From positions 1 to 64,000 of the forward strand of contig JAFZIZ010000002.1 in assembly GCA_017554145.1 (NCBI GenBank): a stretch of 64,000 bases of DNA. The letters run 5' to 3'. The notes beneath the pieces are model-generated. The model worked only from the letters and a program-made list of their open reading frames with translations, searched no databases and was not told the origin of the DNA. Of this stretch, positions 7,064 through 15,901 are shown one piece after another. Numbering within the stretch: position 1 is the first letter of the stretch; every line of letters begins with the position of its first letter. The position numbers and the translations under genes are program-made. This DNA comes from Prevotella sp. Its GTDB lineage: Bacteria; Bacteroidota; Bacteroidia; Bacteroidales; Bacteroidaceae.

Positions 7064-9424
7064 ATGAAAAAGATTGTTTTTAGGTTAACAGCCCTTATGG
7101 CTTTAATGATGATCACAATGACAGCCCAAGCTAAACAAGACTGGGGCGGACGAATCATCGATGAGAATGGCGAGCCCATGCCCTTTGTAAATGTAGTATT
7201 GCTGTCGCTTCCTGATTCTGCTTTCGTACAGGGTGGCACAACTGATGATCAGGGTATGTTTAAGATTGTGACGAATGTAAATGAGGGACTCTTTAAGGTA
7301 ACCAGCGTAGGTTATCAGACCTTATATATTCAAGCTGGTCAGGACTTGACCATCCAGATGAAGGAAGACAGTCAGCTACTGCAAGAAGTTGTGGTGAAAG
7401 GTCAGCTGCCAAAGACTCACGTGAAGGGCGATGCTATGCGCACCACCGTTGCAGGAACCATCTTGGAAAAGGCAGGAACCGTGAGCGATGCGTTATCCAA
7501 GATACCTTCATTGGAGGCAGAGCGTGATGGTGCCGTGAAGGTACTTGGACGTGGCAATGCTGAGATTTACATCAACGGACGCAAGGTACAGGATAACAGC
7601 GAACTCACTCGTTTGCGCTCTGACCAAATCCAGCATGTGGATGTTGTTCACAATCCTGGTGCCCGCTATGCCGCCACAACGAAGGCCGTCGTTCGCATCA
7701 CGCTGAAGAAGGCACAGGGCGAGGGCATCAGCTTCCGCGATAATGCAGGGGGCATCTATCAGTATGGTCACACGCTGACCAACAACCTTGACGTGAACTA
7801 CCGCACTGGCGGTCTCGATATTACCGCCTCATTCTGGGCAGGTCGCTATGGCCACTCTAAGTCGTTGCAGGAGAATGATATTACGTATTACGTAGGCCCC
7901 GACTTCATCCTCGGACGCAGCAATCAGGAAACTACGAATGTGTGGAAGGGATGGTCGCCACAGCTGCAGCTGAACTACATGGTGAACGAAAACCACAGTT
8001 TCGGAGCATTCTACAAGTACGACCGCCATCCGGGCAGCGATGTCAACAGCCTTTTCTGCACCGACAACTATGTCAACGGCGTCTATACAGAGCGCTCTGA
8101 GAGCCACATCACTGGCGATGATAACTTCCGCAAGCACATCTTCAACGCCTACTACAACGGAAGAGTGGGACAATTGGGCATCGACTGGAACTTAGACGGA
8201 CTTTTCGACAATACCTCTAACAACAACAGCACAGACGAGCTGACCGTAGATGCTGAGAAGAACATCAGCAAGCACGGCATCAAGAGTCAGACCAATAGCA
8301 GCAACAACTTCTGGGCCACGAAGCTCATCCTCAGCTACCCTGTGTGGAAAGGCAACCTCAGCGTAGGCGGTGAATACTCCTACAACCATCGCACCGATGC
8401 CTACACTTTCAGCTCTGACGAGATGTTGCCCGTGAAAGCCACCGACACGGAAATCAACGAGAAGTCGATAGCGGGCTTCGTGGAGTACGGACGCGCCTTC
8501 GGAAAGCTCTACGCACAAGTGGGCCTACGTTATGAGCACCTGCAGAACGACTATTACAATTTCGGGAAACGCGAGGATGAGGTATGCCGCAACTATGGTG
8601 ACTGGTTCCCCACCGCATCGATCTCCATGCCTGTGGGTAAGGTGCAGCTCTCGCTCTCCTATCGCAAGGACATCGAGCGCCCGGCCTACTCTAACCTGAC
8701 CAGTTCGACGGTTTACATCAACCGATACACCTACCAGAGCGGCAATCCTTACCTGCGGCCTACCTATACGCACAACGTCGTGCTCAATGCCGCCTACAAG
8801 TGGGCAGGCATAGTGGTGACCTACTCGCGCACCAAGGACAATGTGACGATGGCTACCGAGCCCTTCCCCGGATCCGATGATCCCCTCATCAGCCTCGTGC
8901 GTACCGTCAACGGCAGCGACGGCTACAACCAGCTGAGCCTCAACCCATACGCCCGCCCCACTATCGGCTGTTGGCATCCCACATGGTTCATCTATGCCCA
9001 ATGGCAGAACTACAAGTCACCCTGTGCCAACGGTAATGAGATCACCCTCAACCATCCGTATGCAAACTTTGGATGGGACAACACCATAGAACTGCCTCAT
9101 GGCTGGCGATTGAACGCAGGCCTCCGCTATTCGACGAAGGGCGATGTCACCAACTTCCGTCTCACGCACAACGCCTTCAGGAGCGACTTGGGCGTGCAGC
9201 GCGACTTCAACTTGCGCCGTCTCGGATCGTTGACGCTTGACCTGCGTTGCTACGATGTATTCAATACCAACAAAAACGGCGGCATCGTCTATGGCATCCG
9301 TGAGATAAATAGCTATAATCCAGCCCGTCGTACCTTCACACTCGACCTTACTTGGAAGTTCAACGAGGCCCACTCGAAGTATCGTGGCTCTGGTGCTGGC
9401 GAGAAGCAGAAAGCAAGAATGTAA
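7064..9424 (+). CDS. Outer-membrane beta-barrel protein, paralogue of the 2547 gene
   Basis: 786 residues: signal peptide (MKKIVFRLTALMALMMITMTAQA), carboxypeptidase-like domain at about 28-105 (WGGRIIDENGEPMPFVNVVL, FKVTSVGYQTLYI), plug-like region at about 108-215 (VSDALSKIPSLEAERDG, DVVHNPGARYAATTK) and a barrel to the C-terminus, ending SKYRGSGAGEKQKARM. It is colinear with the 2547 product throughout, so the two arose by duplication or form a two-barrel set. It has its own promoter with four LytTR-like half-sites and a terminator at 9456. Ligand unknown; a TonB-dependent uptake or sensing role is inferred from family only. Confidence 0.85.
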   Translation: MKKIVFRLTALMALMMITMTAQAKQDWGGRIIDENGEPMPFVNVVLLSLPDSAFVQGGTTDDQGMFKIVTNVNEGLFKVTSVGYQTLYIQAGQDLTIQMKEDSQLLQEVVVKGQLPKTHVKGDAMRTTVAGTILEKAGTVSDALSKIPSLEAERDGAVKVLGRGNAEIYINGRKVQDNSELTRLRSDQIQHVDVVHNPGARYAATTKAVVRITLKKAQGEGISFRDNAGGIYQYGHTLTNNLDVNYRTGGLDITASFWAGRYGHSKSLQENDITYYVGPDFILGRSNQETTNVWKGWSPQLQLNYMVNENHSFGAFYKYDRHPGSDVNSLFCTDNYVNGVYTERSESHITGDDNFRKHIFNAYYNGRVGQLGIDWNLDGLFDNTSNNNSTDELTVDAEKNISKHGIKSQTNSSNNFWATKLILSYPVWKGNLSVGGEYSYNHRTDAYTFSSDEMLPVKATDTEINEKSIAGFVEYGRAFGKLYAQVGLRYEHLQNDYYNFGKREDEVCRNYGDWFPTASISMPVGKVQLSLSYRKDIERPAYSNLTSSTVYINRYTYQSGNPYLRPTYTHNVVLNAAYKWAGIVVTYSRTKDNVTMATEPFPGSDDPLISLVRTVNGSDGYNQLSLNPYARPTIGCWHPTWFIYAQWQNYKSPCANGNEITLNHPYANFGWDNTIELPHGWRLNAGLRYSTKGDVTNFRLTHNAFRSDLGVQRDFNLRRLGSLTLDLRCYDVFNTNKNGGIVYGIREINSYNPARRTFTLDLTWKFNEAHSKYRGSGAGEKQKARM

Positions 9425-9455
9425 ATATGAATAATGAAAATTATAGGTAAACATT

Positions 9456-9479
9456 AGGAGCCCACGTGGCTCCTTTTTT
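9456..9479 (+). terminator. Rho-independent terminator after the 7064 gene
   Basis: AGGAGCC (9456-9462), loop CACGT, GGCTCCT (9468-9474), then a T run to 9479. It ends the unit 31 bp after the stop codon and before the convergent gene at 9493. Confidence 0.88.
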
Positions 9480-9492
9480 CAAATGAAACAGA

Positions 9493-9909
9493 TCAGAACC
9501 TTCCTAAGACCTCAATCACTTTAACCCAATCCGTCTCAGGTTCAAAGCCGAACTTATCATCTATTCCAACATTGAAATAGAGCTTTGCTTCAAAGTTCTG
9601 AAAACTTGTATTACCTACTTCTGGATTCTCGTTGGAATAGTCGAAACGAATGCCTTCCTCCGCAAAACGATTTCTGTATTCGTCCATTTTCTCCTCATAG
9701 CATCCACTCCAAAGAATCAAGCAGATATCCTCGCGAGTTGTCATCAACTGCAGGGCTTCTCTTGCATACGGATAGTAGTCGTAGGTCTCCTCATTCTCGT
9801 AACAGGTCTTCAAAATGGTATCATGAATATCCACTATCACGTAGATCTTCTCCCATTTCTTCTCCTTCTTACGATTGAACGCGACCTCAAATGCCCTTGT
9901 TATATCCAT
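9493..9909 (-). CDS. HAD-like hydrolase-fold protein with altered first motif
   Basis: 138 residues. IYVIVDIHDTIL (residues 22-33) is placed like HAD motif I, but the usual DxD reads Asp27-Ile-His29, so the general acid/base Asp is replaced by His while the nucleophile Asp27 and Thr31 stay. ICLILWSGC matches motif II with its Ser, and VGIDDKFGF resembles motif IV. There is no cap domain. It may be a minimal phosphatase with changed chemistry or a catalytically impaired member; the substrate is unknown. A -7 box (TACTTTTG, minus strand 9949-9942) lies 32 bp upstream. Confidence 0.7.
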   Translation of the reverse strand: MDITRAFEVAFNRKKEKKWEKIYVIVDIHDTILKTCYENEETYDYYPYAREALQLMTTREDICLILWSGCYEEKMDEYRNRFAEEGIRFDYSNENPEVGNTSFQNFEAKLYFNVGIDDKFGFEPETDWVKVIEVLGRF

Positions 9910-9941
9910 ACCAAATACTAATATATCTCAAAACTTGGATG

Positions 9942-9949
9942 CAAAAGTA
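9942..9949 (-). promoter_or_regulatory. -7 box for the HAD-like gene
   Basis: TACTTTTG on the minus strand matches TAnnTTTG and lies 32 bp before the start codon at 9909, divergent from the promoter at 9972. Confidence 0.55.
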
Positions 9950-9971
9950 ACGAAATTCCCCCGAATATCAC

Positions 9972-9979
9972 TATCTTTG
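9972..9979 (+). promoter_or_regulatory. -7 box for the CPBP protease gene
   Basis: TATCTTTG is an exact TAnnTTTG match, 29 bp before the ATG at 10009. Confidence 0.65.
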
Positions 9980-10008
9980 CAAATATAAATAAGTCATAAT
10001 CCAATAAG

Positions 10009-10794
10009 ATGAACAGACTTAGCCACATCCTCAAGCCCATTATGCCACTACTTGCGGCAGCTTATGGCCTCATGCTGATTTACGTGACAGCAATGCCGAT
10101 GGCAGGTGGAAACGAATCCATCGGCAGCCATGTGTTGTCGTGGATGCTCACACTGGTAGCTATTGCACTGACCTATGTACTGGTTCGTCAAGTAGAACCA
10201 AGAGTATTCCCAGAGGCAAAACATTTCTCACTGAAATTGCCAATGCCAGCAGCCCTGTTAGGATTGCTATTGTCGGCCCCACTATGGAGTGTCGCAGAAG
10301 GATACGTTGTCTATGGTCTTACATCGCTTCTACACTCTGTGCAGATGGAACCGATAACCTATACGCTTGAAGAACTGCGCGAAGACCTGTTAGCCAGCGT
10401 TCATGCCGTGTTGCTCGCACCCATTCTCGAAGAACTATGTTACCGACAGATGGCTATCTCGCCCTTCCGGCGACGTAGGGCACAAATAATAGTCTGTGTT
10501 GTCATGGCCTTACTGTTCGGCATCCTCCATGTACGCAATTTCCTTGGTGCATCCATTGATGCTATGCTTTATGGACTGGTGTTTATCTGGACGCGAAACA
10601 TCTGGTACGCGGTTATACTCCATGTGGGGCACAATCTGATGGCCACCCTGCTTGCCGTGTACTGCATGTTGGGCTTTGGCGAGATACAAATGTCAAAAAT
10701 GCCCGTCATCATCCTACCCGAAACAAAGGTTGTTCTTGCTGCTGTAGTCATGGCCATCATCGGTTTGGTGGTATTAAAAAAGTTAAGAATTTGA
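10009..10794 (+). CDS. CPBP-family intramembrane glutamic endopeptidase
   Basis: 261 residues with about seven hydrophobic segments. ILEELCYRQ (about residues 142-150) is the EExxxR motif of CPBP (Abi) proteases, LFGILHVRNF supplies the FxxxH-type His and VILHVGHNLMA the HxxxN motif, so all three catalytic motifs are intact. In other bacteria such proteins process peptide pheromones or confer bacteriocin immunity; no peptide gene is visible here. The gene stands alone, with its own promoter and a different promoter 30 bp after its stop. Confidence 0.88.
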   Translation: MNRLSHILKPIMPLLAAAYGLMLIYVTAMPMAGGNESIGSHVLSWMLTLVAIALTYVLVRQVEPRVFPEAKHFSLKLPMPAALLGLLLSAPLWSVAEGYVVYGLTSLLHSVQMEPITYTLEELREDLLASVHAVLLAPILEELCYRQMAISPFRRRRAQIIVCVVMALLFGILHVRNFLGASIDAMLYGLVFIWTRNIWYAVILHVGHNLMATLLAVYCMLGFGEIQMSKMPVIILPETKVVLAAVVMAIIGLVVLKKLRI

Positions 10795-10823
10795 TGTCAC
10801 TCGTTTGATATTGCAACAAAATG

Positions 10824-10831
10824 TATCTTTG
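10824..10831 (+). promoter_or_regulatory. -7 box for the broken GNAT gene
   Basis: TATCTTTG followed by CTGTCGAAA, a context also seen after the -7 box at 4995; 20 bp before the ATG at 10852. Confidence 0.6.
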
Positions 10832-10851
10832 CTGTCGAAAACTTATAAAAC

Positions 10852-11260
10852 ATGAAACTAAACAGAGCAACAATTGAGGATTTCGAGCCCATTATCGTAT
10901 TCTATGATGATGTGATAGAGCGTACTCCTGACATTAAACTGTATGCCCGATGGCAGAAACGTAAGCACCCTACCCTCGATGGTATCAAAGCCTATATTGA
11001 GGAAGGGAACATGTACACGTATAAAGAGAATGACGTTATTGTTGGAGCAATGGCTGTCACAATGTATCAAGGCGAAGACTATCATGCCATCGAGTGGTCT
11101 CAGCAGGTAGAAGATGACAAAGTGGCTGTGATTCACATCCTTGCGGTGAGTCCTGATGTTCAGGGTAAAGGCATCGGGTTTTGAATACCGTGGCCAGCAG
11201 CATCTCTATGCCGAGAATACAGGTTGGACAGACTTCTATTTCTTTGAGTTTAAGGAGTGA
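10852..11260 (+). pseudogene. GNAT N-acetyltransferase, broken by an internal deletion
   Basis: The first frame (10852-11184) encodes a GNAT N-terminal half up to the acetyl-CoA loop (LAVSPDVQGKGIG), then stops at once. In another frame, directly after the same Gly codon, the sequence reads GFEYRGQQHLYAENTGWTDFYFFEF and a stop at 11258-11260; this is the normal last strand and tail of the same family. The roughly 35-40 residues that usually lie between the CoA loop and the GFEY-type strand are absent. The simplest reading is a single deletion of about 110 bp that also shifted the frame. The promoter is still present. Probably non-functional. Confidence 0.75.
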
Positions 11261-11308
11261 CAGACGGGCTTTTTAGAAAAAATATTTGGTAGTTTAAAAT
11301 ATTATTCC

Positions 11309-11316
11309 TATATTTG
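11309..11316 (+). promoter_or_regulatory. -7 box for the sensor/kinase pair at 11337-14765
   Basis: TATATTTG matches TAnnTTTG, 20 bp before the ATG at 11337. Confidence 0.6.
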
Positions 11317-11336
11317 CAACGCATAAACCTCTATAA

Positions 11337-12839
11337 ATGCTTCGACTACCGAGAATCACTCGGACTCTTTCCTTCAGACTGAGTCTGACGCTACTCTCAG
11401 CTTTGGCGACGTTGCTGATAGTAGCATTAGGTATTATGTTCTATTTTTCACGTAAAGCAGTGAAGGAAGAGGCATCACTGAAAGCCACACAGACGCTGGA
11501 GGCAACGCAACAGAGAATCGACAATATCCTGTTGAGCGTTGAGCAGTCAGCGGGCAATATCTACTTGAACATCCTCAATCACATTGACCAGCCGGAAAAG
11601 ATGGATACCTACTGCCGTAAGTTCGTAGAGGGTAATCCGTATAGCAACGGATGCGCCATCGCCTTTGAACCTGACTTCTATCAAGACCACCCTAACCTGA
11701 TTGTTTTCTATCGCAAGTCTGGCATCAAGGATGCCGATGGAAAAGAGGTTCTCGTCGAAGCTAAGACGGAGAGCGGTCTTCCCTATTACAAGCAGACATG
11801 GTATATCAGCACCCTCGAAAAACGCGTACCCGACTGGTTGGAACCCCGAGAAGACAACGCTACGAATGGAGAGCCCGTCACCGTCTTTACCTTACCTATT
11901 TATATTAATGAGAAGAAGGCAGGCGTGATGGCTGCCGGCGTACCACTTAATCTGTTGTCGAAAATTGTGGAGGACGCGAAACCATCTCCCAACTCTTTCT
12001 GTGCACTGTTAGGCGAAGACGGCTCCTACATCGTACACCCCGACACCAGCAAACTGAATTACAGGAATGTCTTCTCACTGAAAAGCCCTACGGCAAAAGA
12101 GGCTGCAAAGGCGATGATGGCTGGCGAGACAGGTTATAAGAAGTTCAAGCAGAATGGTGAGAACTACTATGTGTTCTACAAGCCTTTTGAACGCTCCGTC
12201 GCCCCTGGTCGCTCAATGGAGAAGCTGAACTGGAGTATCGGCATCATTTATCCGGAGGACGATATCTTCGGGGACTACAGGCGCCTGCACTATGCAATTA
12301 TCACCATTGCTGCAGTAGGACTGCTGCTGTTGCTGCTGCTCTGTTATACCTTCATCCACCGTCAGCTATTGCCACTTCGCATGCTGTCACTATCGGCACA
12401 GCATATTGCCGAAGGACACTACGACGAGCGTATCCCCGATACGCGTCAGCAAGACGAAGTGGGGCGGTTGCAGAAAGACTTCCAGCACATGCAGCAGGCG
12501 CTGAACCTGCGTGTGGGCGAGATGGAACAGCTGACACAGACCCTGGAGGAGCGAGGCAAGGAGCTGCAGGCGGCTTACGAACTGGCACAGTCGGGCGACC
12601 GTATGAAGACAAACTTCCTCTATAATATGTCGAACCAGATGATATCACCTATCAATGAGATCTGTTCGAGTGTAAAAGAATTCAGAGACCAGATAGGCAA
12701 TATGACGGAAGATACCAACAAAGAACTGGTGGACAACATCCTGACACAGGGTGAGAAAATTACGTCGATGCTCCAACAACTGCTCAATGAGTCGGAAAAG
12801 AAAAAGGATACTACAGAGAATACAGAGTTGGTAATATAA
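11337..12839 (+). CDS. Cache-HAMP sensor with a histidine-less HisKA-like domain (no ATPase domain)
   Basis: 500 residues: TM1 at about 15-37, a large periplasmic Cache/PDC-type domain at about 40-315 (ends TYIVHPD-like and NWSIGIIYPEDDIF motifs), TM2 at about 320-340, HAMP at about 341-393, coiled coil, then a dimerisation-helix region at about 425-490. Where the neighbouring kinase has NVSHQIRTP, this protein has NMSNQMISP: the phospho-acceptor His is Asn433. The protein then ends; there is no HATPase domain. It cannot be an active kinase. The gene is 16 bp upstream of a full paralogous kinase, so a heteromeric partner or signal-input role is inferred. A second such pair lies at 18392-20970. 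Confidence 0.82.
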   Translation: MLRLPRITRTLSFRLSLTLLSALATLLIVALGIMFYFSRKAVKEEASLKATQTLEATQQRIDNILLSVEQSAGNIYLNILNHIDQPEKMDTYCRKFVEGNPYSNGCAIAFEPDFYQDHPNLIVFYRKSGIKDADGKEVLVEAKTESGLPYYKQTWYISTLEKRVPDWLEPREDNATNGEPVTVFTLPIYINEKKAGVMAAGVPLNLLSKIVEDAKPSPNSFCALLGEDGSYIVHPDTSKLNYRNVFSLKSPTAKEAAKAMMAGETGYKKFKQNGENYYVFYKPFERSVAPGRSMEKLNWSIGIIYPEDDIFGDYRRLHYAIITIAAVGLLLLLLLCYTFIHRQLLPLRMLSLSAQHIAEGHYDERIPDTRQQDEVGRLQKDFQHMQQALNLRVGEMEQLTQTLEERGKELQAAYELAQSGDRMKTNFLYNMSNQMISPINEICSSVKEFRDQIGNMTEDTNKELVDNILTQGEKITSMLQQLLNESEKKKDTTENTELVI

Positions 12840-12854
12840 AAGACAGGTACACAG

Positions 12855-14765
12855 ATGCGCAACTTGATGACACATATCCGACAGTCACTGGCACTGAAGC
12901 TCAGCATCGGCATTCTGCTGATGGCGGTGCCTGTGTTCCTCGTGGCGATGGGTGTCCTGTTCGTGGAATCGAGACGTCATATAAAACAGGAGGCGATGGA
13001 TCATGCCAACGCAGTGCTCTCCACCACCATGCAGCACATCAGCCGTTATATGAAGAATGTGGAGACAGCTACCGACATCAACGACTGGGAGGTGACGGCA
13101 AACATGAATTCTGACTCCATACTCACCCTTTCACGCTTCATCGTTGAGATGAACGGTAATCTCGACGGCTGCTCCATCAGTACCGAACCCGATATCTTCC
13201 CCAAATACGGCCGATACTTCTCCGCCTATTCCGTCAGAGAACAGGACACCGTCACGACAGTGGTAGAGGGGGAATATGATTATTTCGACAAGGTATGGTA
13301 CAAGAAACCCAAAACGCTGGGCAAGCCCTGCTGGGTGGTGTACTACGATGAGAGCGACTCGCTGGAGGTGACCATCAACGGTCTGATTGCCTCCTACAGC
13401 AAACCTCTCTACGACAACAACAAACGCTTCGTGGGAGTGATCTCCACCGACCTCTCGCTGAAACACCTCTCTGAGATTATCTCGGCAACAGAGAAGCCCT
13501 ACCCCAACTCCTATTTCGCGATTATCGGCGACGAGGGACGCTACTATCTGCATCCTGACACCACGAAACTCTTCAACAAGACCATCTTCAGCGACTTCAA
13601 TGCCAAGAGCCATACCGACCTCATCACGCTGGGGTATGAGATGACGACTGGCAAGGAGGGAAACATGAACGTGAAGATATACGAAAGATCATGTCTCGTC
13701 TGCTACCAACCCGTACCAGACACAAACTGGAGCCTCGCCCTCATCTGTCCCGACGATGATATCCTGCAGAGCTACAAACGTCTAAGCTATATCGTCTCTG
13801 GAATCATCATCGTAGGTCTGCTGCTGATACTCTTCTTCTCGTTTTTGCTCGTCACTCGTACCATCCGACCGCTGAACAGGCTGGCCGAGAGAGCGCAACG
13901 TATCACTTCCGGAGAATACGACCAGGAAATCTTACCAAGCCCCTCTCAAGATGCCGTAGGACGACTACAGAACAGCTTTGTCACCATGCAGAAATCACTA
14001 AAAGAACACGTCAACGAAGTGCAGCAGATGAACGAGGAAGCCGCACAGCGTAACGAGGAACTGGTGAAAGCCAGTAAGCTCGCCGAGGAAGGCAACAGAC
14101 AGAAAGACATCTTCATCCAGAACGTGTCGCACCAGATACGCACACCAATGAACATCATCATCGGCTTTGCACAGATACTGCACGAGAGCAAGAGCATGAT
14201 GCCGGAAGAGGAGCTGAAGAACGTGACGAACTCGATGTTCTATAATGCGAGGGTTCTCGACCGTATGAATAAAATGCTCATCGACAGTTCAACAAGAGGC
14301 TCCATGCGAGAACTCTATGCAAACAAAAACGACAGGGTGTTCTGCAATGAGGCTGCACAATACGCCATCGAGAAGAACCGTGAGTTGTTCCCGCTGGAGA
14401 TCAAATTCGAGACGTCGTTGCCCGACAATTTCTATATCCATACCAATCGTACGTACCTCACACTAACCATCCAGGAGCTGCTCTTCAACGCCTCCAAGTA
14501 TTCCGACGGACAGAACATCTCTCTGCAACTCTCCAAAACGGAACGGACAGTTTGCTTCATCGTCGAGGATACAGGACCAGGATTCCCAGCAGAGGACAGC
14601 GACCGTCTTTTCGAGCTGTTTACGAAAGTCAACGACCTGTCAGACGGTCTTGGACTTGGTCTCCCGCTATCCAAGCGCCACATCACCAGTCTGAACGGTA
14701 CGCTGGCTATCGACCCGAGTTATCAGAGCGGCTGTCGTATCATCATAGAACTTCCCATCGTTTAA
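12855..14765 (+). CDS. Cache-HAMP sensor histidine kinase
   Basis: 636 residues: TM1 at about 15-38, periplasmic Cache/PDC domain at about 40-300 (GRYYLHPDTTKLF, NWSLALICPDDDI), TM2 at about 315-337, HAMP at about 338-390, coiled coil, HisKA with His426 (NVSHQIRTP) and HATPase_c with Asn545 (QELLFNASKYS), G1 DTGPG (572-576) and G2 GLGLGL (598-603). All catalytic boxes are intact. There is no receiver domain and no response regulator next to it, so the phosphate acceptor is encoded elsewhere. It is colinear with the kinase at 19066: both have exactly 211 residues from the catalytic His to the end. Likely cotranscribed with the dead sensor upstream. Confidence 0.88.
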   Translation: MRNLMTHIRQSLALKLSIGILLMAVPVFLVAMGVLFVESRRHIKQEAMDHANAVLSTTMQHISRYMKNVETATDINDWEVTANMNSDSILTLSRFIVEMNGNLDGCSISTEPDIFPKYGRYFSAYSVREQDTVTTVVEGEYDYFDKVWYKKPKTLGKPCWVVYYDESDSLEVTINGLIASYSKPLYDNNKRFVGVISTDLSLKHLSEIISATEKPYPNSYFAIIGDEGRYYLHPDTTKLFNKTIFSDFNAKSHTDLITLGYEMTTGKEGNMNVKIYERSCLVCYQPVPDTNWSLALICPDDDILQSYKRLSYIVSGIIIVGLLLILFFSFLLVTRTIRPLNRLAERAQRITSGEYDQEILPSPSQDAVGRLQNSFVTMQKSLKEHVNEVQQMNEEAAQRNEELVKASKLAEEGNRQKDIFIQNVSHQIRTPMNIIIGFAQILHESKSMMPEEELKNVTNSMFYNARVLDRMNKMLIDSSTRGSMRELYANKNDRVFCNEAAQYAIEKNRELFPLEIKFETSLPDNFYIHTNRTYLTLTIQELLFNASKYSDGQNISLQLSKTERTVCFIVEDTGPGFPAEDSDRLFELFTKVNDLSDGLGLGLPLSKRHITSLNGTLAIDPSYQSGCRIIIELPIV

Positions 14766-14769
14766 GCAC

Positions 14770-14820
14770 ATTTTTGCGCAACGCGTTGCGTACAAATTCT
14801 TAGAAGTGTTGCGCAAAAAT
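14770..14820. promoter_or_regulatory. Nested palindromes: candidate LacI-family operator
   Basis: ATTTTTGCGCAAC (14770-14782) and GTTGCGCAAAAAT (14808-14820) form a perfect 13-bp inverted repeat with a 25-base gap. Inside the left arm starts a separate perfect palindrome, CGCAACGCGTTGCG (14777-14790), with the central CG typical of LacI/GalR operators. TTGCGCAA, itself palindromic, occurs at both ends. It lies between the kinase stop and the promoter of the LacI-type gene, so autoregulation through one or two operators is likely. Confidence 0.65.
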
Positions 14821-14835
14821 ATGAGTAAAACAGCG

Positions 14836-14843
14836 TAATTTTG
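14836..14843 (+). promoter_or_regulatory. -7 box for the LacI-type regulator
   Basis: TAATTTTG lies one base before the ATG at 14845, so that ATG is unlikely to be the true start; the in-frame ATG at 14875 fits a leader of about 25 nt. Confidence 0.6.
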
Positions 14844-14874
14844 TATGGCAAATCTAATCAATATCGATGGAAGG

Positions 14875-15882
14875 ATGAAAAGAATCTCACAGCGTGACAT
14901 CGCAAAGATATTGGGAATCAACGTCTCTACCGTCTCTCGTGCACTGAGAGGCGTGGAAGGTGTGGGACCTGAACTGAAAGAGAAGATTGCGCAACTGGCT
15001 AAGGAACAAGGATACACCCCTAACCCGTTTGCCCTGAGTCTTCGCTACGACACTACCCGTACGATAGGTGTCATAGTGCCTAATGTGTCATTCAGTCATT
15101 TTGCGCATATCGTGAAATACCTTGAAATGGAGGCCAAGAAGGCGGGATATATGTGTATCATCACCGACTCTGACGACAAATACGAGAACGAGGTAGCTAT
15201 TGTCGAGCACATGATGAGCATGCATGTGGACGGCATCATTGTCTGTCTTGCACAGGACACGACCGACTACAGTCATCTGTTCAGAGTGAAAGAGCGTAGC
15301 GTTCCCATTGTCATCTTCGATCGTATAGCCGACGTCAATCTCTCAACAGTGGTTATCAACGATACAGATTCTGTACGCCAAGTGACCCACTACCTGATTG
15401 ACTGTGGCGCCAAGAGAATTGCCTTCTTAGGTGGTTCAAACCGTATGAAACAAACTGCAGACCGCAAACACGGTTATCTGGAGGCTCTCCGTGAGCGTAG
15501 GATTCCCATCCGGAAAGAATTGGTGAAGTGTCATAATACCAGTTTCAACTCAGGATTGACAGATATGATGGACCTGCTCGACTTGCCAGAACCACCTGAC
15601 GCTATCATCGCAGCACACGGTCTGCTTGCCAATGCTGCCTTCAAAGCCATTAACAGCAGAGGTCTGCGCATCCCTGAGGACATCGCTTTGGTAGGATATA
15701 TGAGCGACTGGGTATCGGACATCATGACACCCAGAATCACCTTCGTAAAACAGAACCTGCGCGATATCGGTGGTAAAGCGTTCAAGTTGCTGAACGACCA
15801 GATCAATGGTGACTTCAGCGTCAAGCATATCGTGCTGAAGGCACGACTGGAACTTCGTGAGACAACAAAAAAAATTACCTAA
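14875..15882 (+). CDS. LacI-family transcriptional regulator
   Basis: 335 residues from the ATG at 14875; an upstream in-frame ATG at 14845 adds ten residues but abuts the -7 box. The helix-turn-helix RISQRDIAKILGINVSTVSR is followed by the hinge (YTPNPFALSLR) and a periplasmic-binding-protein-like ligand domain (IGVIVPNVSFSHFAHIV, VDGIIVC, IPEDIALVGYMSDW). It lies 20 bp before the GH9 gene and after a strong palindromic site, so it probably controls itself and the downstream glycan genes in response to a sugar. The effector cannot be deduced. Confidence 0.9.
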   Translation: MKRISQRDIAKILGINVSTVSRALRGVEGVGPELKEKIAQLAKEQGYTPNPFALSLRYDTTRTIGVIVPNVSFSHFAHIVKYLEMEAKKAGYMCIITDSDDKYENEVAIVEHMMSMHVDGIIVCLAQDTTDYSHLFRVKERSVPIVIFDRIADVNLSTVVINDTDSVRQVTHYLIDCGAKRIAFLGGSNRMKQTADRKHGYLEALRERRIPIRKELVKCHNTSFNSGLTDMMDLLDLPEPPDAIIAAHGLLANAAFKAINSRGLRIPEDIALVGYMSDWVSDIMTPRITFVKQNLRDIGGKAFKLLNDQINGDFSVKHIVLKARLELRETTKKIT

Positions 15883-15901
15883 CACAAAAAAGACTATCAT
15901 A

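Noticed and set aside
10795-10831. Possible LytTR half-site (TGTCACT) before the GNAT promoter
   Set aside because: It is 29 bp, not 34-35 bp, from the -7 box and has no second half-site 20 bp away.
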